11,312 bases of DNA from an uncultured Mesorhizobium sp. (GTDB taxonomy: Bacteria > Pseudomonadota > Alphaproteobacteria > Rhizobiales > Rhizobiaceae): the NCBI GenBank assembly GCA_950071955.1, contig CATMOC010000068.1:1-11312 (forward strand), written 5' to 3'. A model generated the notes under the pieces. That model did not search any database. It was not told the origin of the DNA and worked only from the letters and a program-made list of their open reading frames with translations. Shown here piece after piece: positions 6,190-11,312 of the stretch. Within the stretch, counting starts at the first letter, position 1. Every line of letters starts with the position of its first letter. Position numbers and translations under genes: made by a program.

Positions 6190-6219
6190 TTATCCACGCT
6201 TCAGTTGGCGTTATCCACG
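6190..6219 (+). promoter_or_regulatory. Pair of DnaA-box-like 9-mers
   Basis: TTATCCACG occurs at 6190-6198 and again at 6211-6219, in the same orientation and exactly 21 bases apart, i.e. two helical turns. Each differs from the strong DnaA box TTATCCACA only at the last base. The second copy lies within the last codons of the restriction-modification gene, the first just past its stop, and both are 76-105 bases ahead of the small clamp-motif gene. A weaker reverse copy (CTATCCACG read on the minus strand) is at 5795-5803. DnaA binding is inferred. Confidence 0.4.
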
Positions 6220-9200
6220 GGCCTCTCGCGCCCGAGAGCTGCGTCCACCTGATCGACGCTGATCTTCGGCGCGGCAAGGATCCTGTCCATCAGGTCGGCC
6301 TGGCGCGGCTCCAGCAGCACCAGCCGCCCGAGCACATTCAGCAGATCGATGAGATCGGTCGTATACTCCGCCAACCAGTGATCGGGCTTCATCGCGTCCA
6401 GCGGCGAAGGCGGGCGCTTGTCGCCGATCTGCGGCCGGGTGCGGTCGCGCTTGCGGTAGCTGAACCAGTGCCAGACGACCTGCTTGCCCGACACCTCGTA
6501 GGACCAGACTTCGGGCGCGACATTGTCGATGAACCCCTTGCCGACATGGAGGCGACGTTTGGACGGGTCGTAGGTCATCGTCTCCGGCAGGTCTTCCGGC
6601 GCGCCGGGGATAGCGCCGTCTGCGGGAACGGTCGGCCGTGCACCGGACGCCATCCGGGGCGGTCCCTTCGGCCGTCCCGCCTCCGGGTCGGTGAAGCGCT
6701 CGCCATAGGTGTGCAGCCAGATCACTTCGCGCCCCAGCGCCACGGCGTCCGCGAACAGTGCCGGGTCGGCCGTCAGCGGCACGCGCAGGCCGGGCTGCAC
6801 GAGGTCCGGCTGGAACCGCGCCGTATAGGCCGGATGCGCCATCACCGCCGCGAGATAAGCCATGACGTCCTCGGGTGACGCCGCGCCATGCGAATCGGCC
6901 AGCAGCGTGAGCAGTTTTGGCTGGACGTTCGGAGTCCTTGCCGCCGCGTCCGCCCAGAGCGGAAAGGCGCGACCGCCGCGACCGTTATAGTTGTGCAAGT
7001 CAGGCACCAGTGAGGCTGCGGTGAACGCTGGGCCATTTGTCGGTGATCTGTCGTCCGGCGCGGTGAGAAATACCTGCTTTGGCGAGTAGTCGTCCCAAAG
7101 GGCAGGATTCGGGCGGTTGATGAGGCGGGAATCCGGCAAGATCCATTGCCTGTCGAACGATCTGAAAGCGTAGCGGGCCGGCTTGACCGCCCCGCCGGTA
7201 TCCTTCCCGACCGGGATTGATCGATGTTCGTGCCCCGTCAATCCCTTCTGCGCGATCTTGTCGACGGTCTTGTCTCCGCCTTCATGCGGATGAAACAGCG
7301 TCTCCTTCTTCGCTGGGTCCTTCTCGGCGATCAGCTTCGACCAGCGTGCGTTCAGCGATTGCGCATCCGGCGCGATGATCCATGTACGTCCCGGCATGAC
7401 GCCGGACCCGTCATAGACGAAGAAATCCTTCAGCGCGGGGAACGTCGCCCAGGCGCCCTTGGCGGCCGGGAAGAACGGGGCGCGCCAGCCGGACCGAGCA
7501 TCCTGCCATTCCGGGCCGTCGAGCGACAGTGTCTCCAGCGCCTTGAACTTATCCTCCCGCCGGCCCTTCGGAAGTGCGCGGAAGCGCACCTGGGCCGGCC
7601 TGTCGCGGTCCTTGCCGAGCGGCTTGGCCGCCAGCACGATGCAGACCGGCTGCTGGACGCCCTGAAAAATGCGGGTCGCCACCTCTGGCTGGTGGCCGTC
7701 GGGCGAGCAGTCGATGACCCAGATGTCGGAACAGCTTCGGCGCAGGTCGTCACGCATCGCCTGAAAGCCGTCACCGCCGAGAAACCCGGCCACGGTGATG
7801 TAGCAGACGATGCCTTCCTGGTCCGGCGCAGGCAGCCCGGTCGCATCCTCATAGCCGGACGCGAACACCTTCCACGTCGCCCAGCGCCAGAAATAGACAT
7901 AGAGGTTCTTCAGGTGCTTGGAATGCGCACCGACGCCCCAATTGCGCGGCGGCGTCCACCAGTCCATCGGCGCGGCGAGCTTGCCGCCGGAGCCCTGCTC
8001 GATCCAGCCGCCCTTGCCCTTGGCCTTCTCCTTGTAGGGCGGGTTGCCCAGCACCACGGTGATCTTCTGTGATTTCTTGATCGCGTTGGCATCGCGCCGC
8101 GATTTGGCCACCGCGCCGGCCTGGAGCAGCGCCTCGTCCTCCACGAAGGGATTTCCCAGCGTGTTGGTGATGAAGAGCTTCAGGTCCGGCATGTTGGCTG
8201 GGCTGGGGTCGTTCGCCTTTATCAGCGACTGCATTTCCGCGATCAGCCGCAACTGCGCAACCGCGAAAGGACCGAACTGCAGCTCGAACCCGATCAGGCG
8301 GTTCATGGCTGCCTGGATCGCACCCTTGACCGCCCCCTCGCCCTGATCATCCGCCACCGTTTCCGCGATCCGTCGCATTACGCCGAGAAGGAAGGTGCCG
8401 GTCCCGACGGCCGGGTCGGCCAGGGTCACGTCGGTCGAGGCGAGCCCCGCCGACCGTGAGAACAGGTCGCCTTTCAGCACGTCGTCGACCAGCCGCACCA
8501 TCGCCGACACCACTTCCGGCGGCGTGTAGTAGGAGCCCGTGAGCTTGCGCAGGCGGTTGTCGTAGACCTCGAGGAAGTCCTCGTAGAAATACAGCCAAGC
8601 CTCGGGCTTGTCCTTGCTCACGGTCGACCAGTTCACCTCGTTCAACACGCGCCGCAGCGTGCCGAGCGAAGTCCGAAGCGCCTTCTGGTTGGCATCGTCG
8701 TCTGTGAGAAGCCCCAGCGCCGTGCCGATCAGCGAGTTGGACTTGCGCAATTCGTAGGCGGCATGGTGGATACCGTCCTTCAGCGGAATATCCATCGCGC
8801 GGGCGACGAGGAGGCCGAACGTCACCGCCTGGGCGTAGCCGTCGGCAAACTGCCGGTCGTCGGCGTCGGGAAACAACTGTTTTCCCCAGTCGTGCTTGAG
8901 CGCCGTCAGGCCCTCGCTTTGCAGCGCCAGTTGCTCGACGACCTCGTCGCGCAGCAAACGGCACAGCCGCGCCGAAACCTGCGCAAGTTGTTTGGCGCTT
9001 TTCGGGGCGATGGGGTCCCATGACAGGAATGCCACGATCAGCGGCATAAGCGTATCGGGCGCGGCGAGCTTAGCGCCTGCCGACGCCACGTCGCCGTCGA
9101 GCGTCACAACCTTTCCCACGATGACGCCGTCCTGCCAGAGGCTGAAGGAATTGCCATCGGTATAGAGCAGGTTCGGCAGCGATTTCAGCTTCTGCCACTG

Positions 9201-9518
9201 CGCCTTGTCGTGTGCGTCGGCGAAGCCGCGCGGATCAGCGCCCTTGCCCGGCGCCTTGACCTCGATGAAGCCGACGAGTGCCTTATCGACGGTGACGGCG
9301 AAGTCGGGGCGTGTCTTGATGTCGGCCAGCGATGTTTCGCCGACGAGGCCCAGCGCGTCGTCCGGCAGGCCGTGTGCCGCCGCCAACCCCCTGACGAGCA
9401 TTTCGAGAGGCCCGCGAAGCTGGTCCTCGGGGGCGCCTGCGATCGCGGCGTTGGACAGCTTCGCCTTCGTGGCCAGGCCATAGGCTGCAACCAACTCCTG
9501 TATCGTCTGTCCCGCCAA
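6201..9518 (-). CDS. Single-chain type ISP/IIG-like restriction-modification enzyme (N6-adenine methyltransferase with PD-(D/E)XK nuclease motif, no helicase)
   Basis: An 1105-residue fusion protein predicted to methylate adenine at a recognition site and cut unmodified DNA. In order (numbering from the 9518 start): a nuclease-like N-terminal domain with RPDF (Asp72) and IEVK (Glu86, Lys88), the PD-(D/E)XK pattern; a helical spacer; the gamma-type methyltransferase with TGSYYTPPE (motif X, 327-335), DPAVGTGTF (motif I, SAM binding, 368-376) and GNPPY (motif IV, catalytic, 491-495); then a long target-recognition/C-terminal part with the RSFDRQW element (786-792) typical of type ISP C-terminal domains. 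The Walker and DEAD motifs of the translocating helicase in LlaBIII-type enzymes are missing, and no separate specificity or helicase gene is in view. Start: an in-frame TGA at 9558-9560 limits the frame; TTG 9518 is preferred because GGGAG (9526-9530) lies 7 bases before it, but TTG 9548 (10 residues longer) cannot be excluded. All catalytic motifs appear intact. Confidence 0.9.
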   Translation of the reverse strand: MAGQTIQELVAAYGLATKAKLSNAAIAGAPEDQLRGPLEMLVRGLAAAHGLPDDALGLVGETSLADIKTRPDFAVTVDKALVGFIEVKAPGKGADPRGFADAHDKAQWQKLKSLPNLLYTDGNSFSLWQDGVIVGKVVTLDGDVASAGAKLAAPDTLMPLIVAFLSWDPIAPKSAKQLAQVSARLCRLLRDEVVEQLALQSEGLTALKHDWGKQLFPDADDRQFADGYAQAVTFGLLVARAMDIPLKDGIHHAAYELRKSNSLIGTALGLLTDDDANQKALRTSLGTLRRVLNEVNWSTVSKDKPEAWLYFYEDFLEVYDNRLRKLTGSYYTPPEVVSAMVRLVDDVLKGDLFSRSAGLASTDVTLADPAVGTGTFLLGVMRRIAETVADDQGEGAVKGAIQAAMNRLIGFELQFGPFAVAQLRLIAEMQSLIKANDPSPANMPDLKLFITNTLGNPFVEDEALLQAGAVAKSRRDANAIKKSQKITVVLGNPPYKEKAKGKGGWIEQGSGGKLAAPMDWWTPPRNWGVGAHSKHLKNLYVYFWRWATWKVFASGYEDATGLPAPDQEGIVCYITVAGFLGGDGFQAMRDDLRRSCSDIWVIDCSPDGHQPEVATRIFQGVQQPVCIVLAAKPLGKDRDRPAQVRFRALPKGRREDKFKALETLSLDGPEWQDARSGWRAPFFPAAKGAWATFPALKDFFVYDGSGVMPGRTWIIAPDAQSLNARWSKLIAEKDPAKKETLFHPHEGGDKTVDKIAQKGLTGHEHRSIPVGKDTGGAVKPARYAFRSFDRQWILPDSRLINRPNPALWDDYSPKQVFLTAPDDRSPTNGPAFTAASLVPDLHNYNGRGGRAFPLWADAAARTPNVQPKLLTLLADSHGAASPEDVMAYLAAVMAHPAYTARFQPDLVQPGLRVPLTADPALFADAVALGREVIWLHTYGERFTDPEAGRPKGPPRMASGARPTVPADGAIPGAPEDLPETMTYDPSKRRLHVGKGFIDNVAPEVWSYEVSGKQVVWHWFSYRKRDRTRPQIGDKRPPSPLDAMKPDHWLAEYTTDLIDLLNVLGRLVLLEPRQADLMDRILAAPKISVDQVDAALGRERPVDNAN

Positions 9519-9525
9519 CTCAGCT

Positions 9526-9530
9526 CTCCC
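9526..9530 (-). promoter_or_regulatory. Ribosome-binding site supporting a TTG start for the restriction-modification gene
   Basis: GGGAG on the minus strand, 7 bases before TTG 9518. The other allowed start, TTG 9548, has no comparable purine-rich site. There is no in-frame ATG near the 5' end, so a weak TTG start seems to be real and would keep enzyme levels low. Confidence 0.55.
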
Positions 9531-9701
9531 AGCCCGTGCGCCACTCAACCCGCAACTTCACGTTGGCGCAAGCCCGGCATCGCACCGTTCTCGCCGCAGC
9601 GACAGGCGTCCGCCCAGGCATTGATCGTTGCGGGCGCTTCTTTTCCCGCTAAGAGGCGAAGGATGGGCTTTTCGCACCCGCGTTGGTTCGACCGTGGTCC
9701 G

Positions 9702-9735
9702 CTAAGCTCCCTTTCCCCTTGAGGGGAGGAGTTAG
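9702..9735. repeat. REP/RIME-like palindrome 1
   Basis: Nested inverted repeat: CTAA, CTCC and TCCCC on the left pair with GGGGA, GGAG and TTAG on the right around a TTGA loop, with a one-base bulge and three unpaired bases. That gives 13 base pairs. Such a structure without a U-run is typical of dispersed intergenic palindromes rather than of a terminator. A smaller stem, GGCCC-GCA-GGGCC, follows at 9747-9759. Confidence 0.6.
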
Positions 9736-9789
9736 GGGTGGGGGTCGGCCCGCAGGGCCCAACAAAGGGAATGGGCGGCGAGATTGGGG

Positions 9790-9826
9790 GCGCCCTCGTG
9801 GTTCGACAAGCTCACCATGAGGGCGC
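9790..9826. repeat. REP/RIME-like palindrome 2
   Basis: GCGCCCTC then G then TGGT pairs with ACCA, T, GAGGGCGC around an 11-base loop: 13 pairs, one of them G-T. The loop and inner arm, TTCGACAAGCTCACCATGAG, is a word I associate with dispersed intergenic repeats in many alphaproteobacteria. Confidence 0.62.
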
Positions 9827-9905
9827 AACGGACATCGGGCGCGCCACCTCCTCTTTGGTGAGGGAGTCCGGCGAAACCTGCCGGGCGGAAAGACCCCCTC
9901 ACCGT

Positions 9906-9946
9906 CTCGCTTCGCGAGCCACCTCTCCCCCCATTGGGGGGCGAGG
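9906..9946. repeat. REP/RIME-like palindromes 3 and 4
   Basis: Two adjacent stems: CTCGC-TTC-GCGAG (9906-9918), then CCTC, T, CCCCCC-ATT-GGGGGG, C, GAGG (9922-9946). An outer pair, CACCG (9900-9904) and CGGTG (9954-9958), could enclose both, giving a cloverleaf-like unit of about 60 bases. Confidence 0.6.
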
Positions 9947-9978
9947 AAGGGCGCGGTGGCGGCTTCCCGACTGCCGAT

Positions 9979-10040
9979 CCCTACTCCCTACTCCCTACGC
10001 ACTACTCCCTACGCACTACTCCCTACGAACGACGCACTCC

Positions 10041-10044
<4 letters not shown>
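9979..10044. repeat. 7/14-base tandem repeat abutting and overlapping the ppdK stop
   Basis: CCCTACT is repeated twice (9979-9992), then the 14-base unit CTCCCTACGCACTA occurs twice exactly (9991-10004, 10005-10018) and a third time in degenerate form (from 10019), ending with CTCCCTAC (10037-10044), which includes the TAG stop codon of ppdK (10041-10043 read on the minus strand). The 14-base unit looks like a doubled and diverged 7-base one. Such arrays are prone to slippage. Confidence 0.75.

Positions 10045-11312
<1,268 letters not shown>

Larger units (their letters stand above)
9549..10040. other. Gene-free intergenic region rich in palindromes and tandem repeats
   Basis: About 490 bases between two leftward genes with no believable coding sequence. 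Positions 9549-9701 show nothing beyond what should be the promoter of the restriction-modification gene, and I find no convincing -35/-10 pair there. From 9702 onward it is a mosaic of hairpins (listed separately) ending in a short tandem repeat. The composition and the run of GC stems resemble the mobile intergenic mosaic elements (such as RIME-type) of Rhizobiales; that family assignment is from memory and untested. Confidence 0.7.

Noticed and set aside
7224..8072. A 282-codon plus-strand frame within the restriction-modification gene
   Set aside because: Antisense to a gene with intact catalytic motifs; no ribosome site, no recognisable domain.

Overview
The window is high-GC DNA from an alphaproteobacterium, most likely a member of the Rhizobiales (Phyllobacteriaceae/Mesorhizobium-like). 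This rests on codon use, the style of the proteins, and a cluster of GC-rich intergenic palindromes of the sort common in that order; it is an inference, not a database result. Both ends are cut: the left edge falls in a molybdenum hydroxylase large subunit and the right edge in pyruvate phosphate dikinase.

Left part (1-3052). A leftward three-gene operon encodes a PaoABC-like molybdenum hydroxylase: a [2Fe-2S] subunit, then an FAD subunit that carries the cysteine-rich insert of the PaoB type, then the start of the molybdopterin subunit. The genes overlap by 4 and 11 bases. A TetR-family regulator is transcribed away from it. The 191-base gap between them holds a strong leftward promoter (TTGATA, 17 bases, TATAAT) with a perfect 7-base inverted repeat filling its spacer, which is a convincing candidate operator for the TetR protein.

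Middle part (3158-4953). A class III omega-aminotransferase is followed closely by a DUF427 protein on the plus strand, probably one operon. A leftward gene of unknown function with an N-terminal helix-turn-helix (4991-5653) converges on it.

Right-centre (5833-9518). A leftward gene for a single-chain, type ISP/IIG-like restriction-modification enzyme (PD-(D/E)XK nuclease motif, N6-adenine methyltransferase, target-recognition region, no helicase) is followed by a 93-residue protein. The N-terminus of that small protein has a textbook beta-sliding-clamp-binding pentapeptide, QLNLF, and a second QxxLF copy. Between the two genes lie two direct TTATCCACG sequences exactly 21 bases apart, one base off the DnaA-box consensus. 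Together these suggest, without proving, a replication-linked role for the small protein.

Right end (9549-11312). A gene-free stretch of about 490 bases is packed with hairpins and a 7/14-base tandem repeat that runs into the stop codon of the ppdK gene. In the visible part of PpdK the swivelling-histidine motif reads M-P-S-H where the family normally has M-T-S-H, so the threonine phosphorylated by the PDRP regulatory protein is absent.
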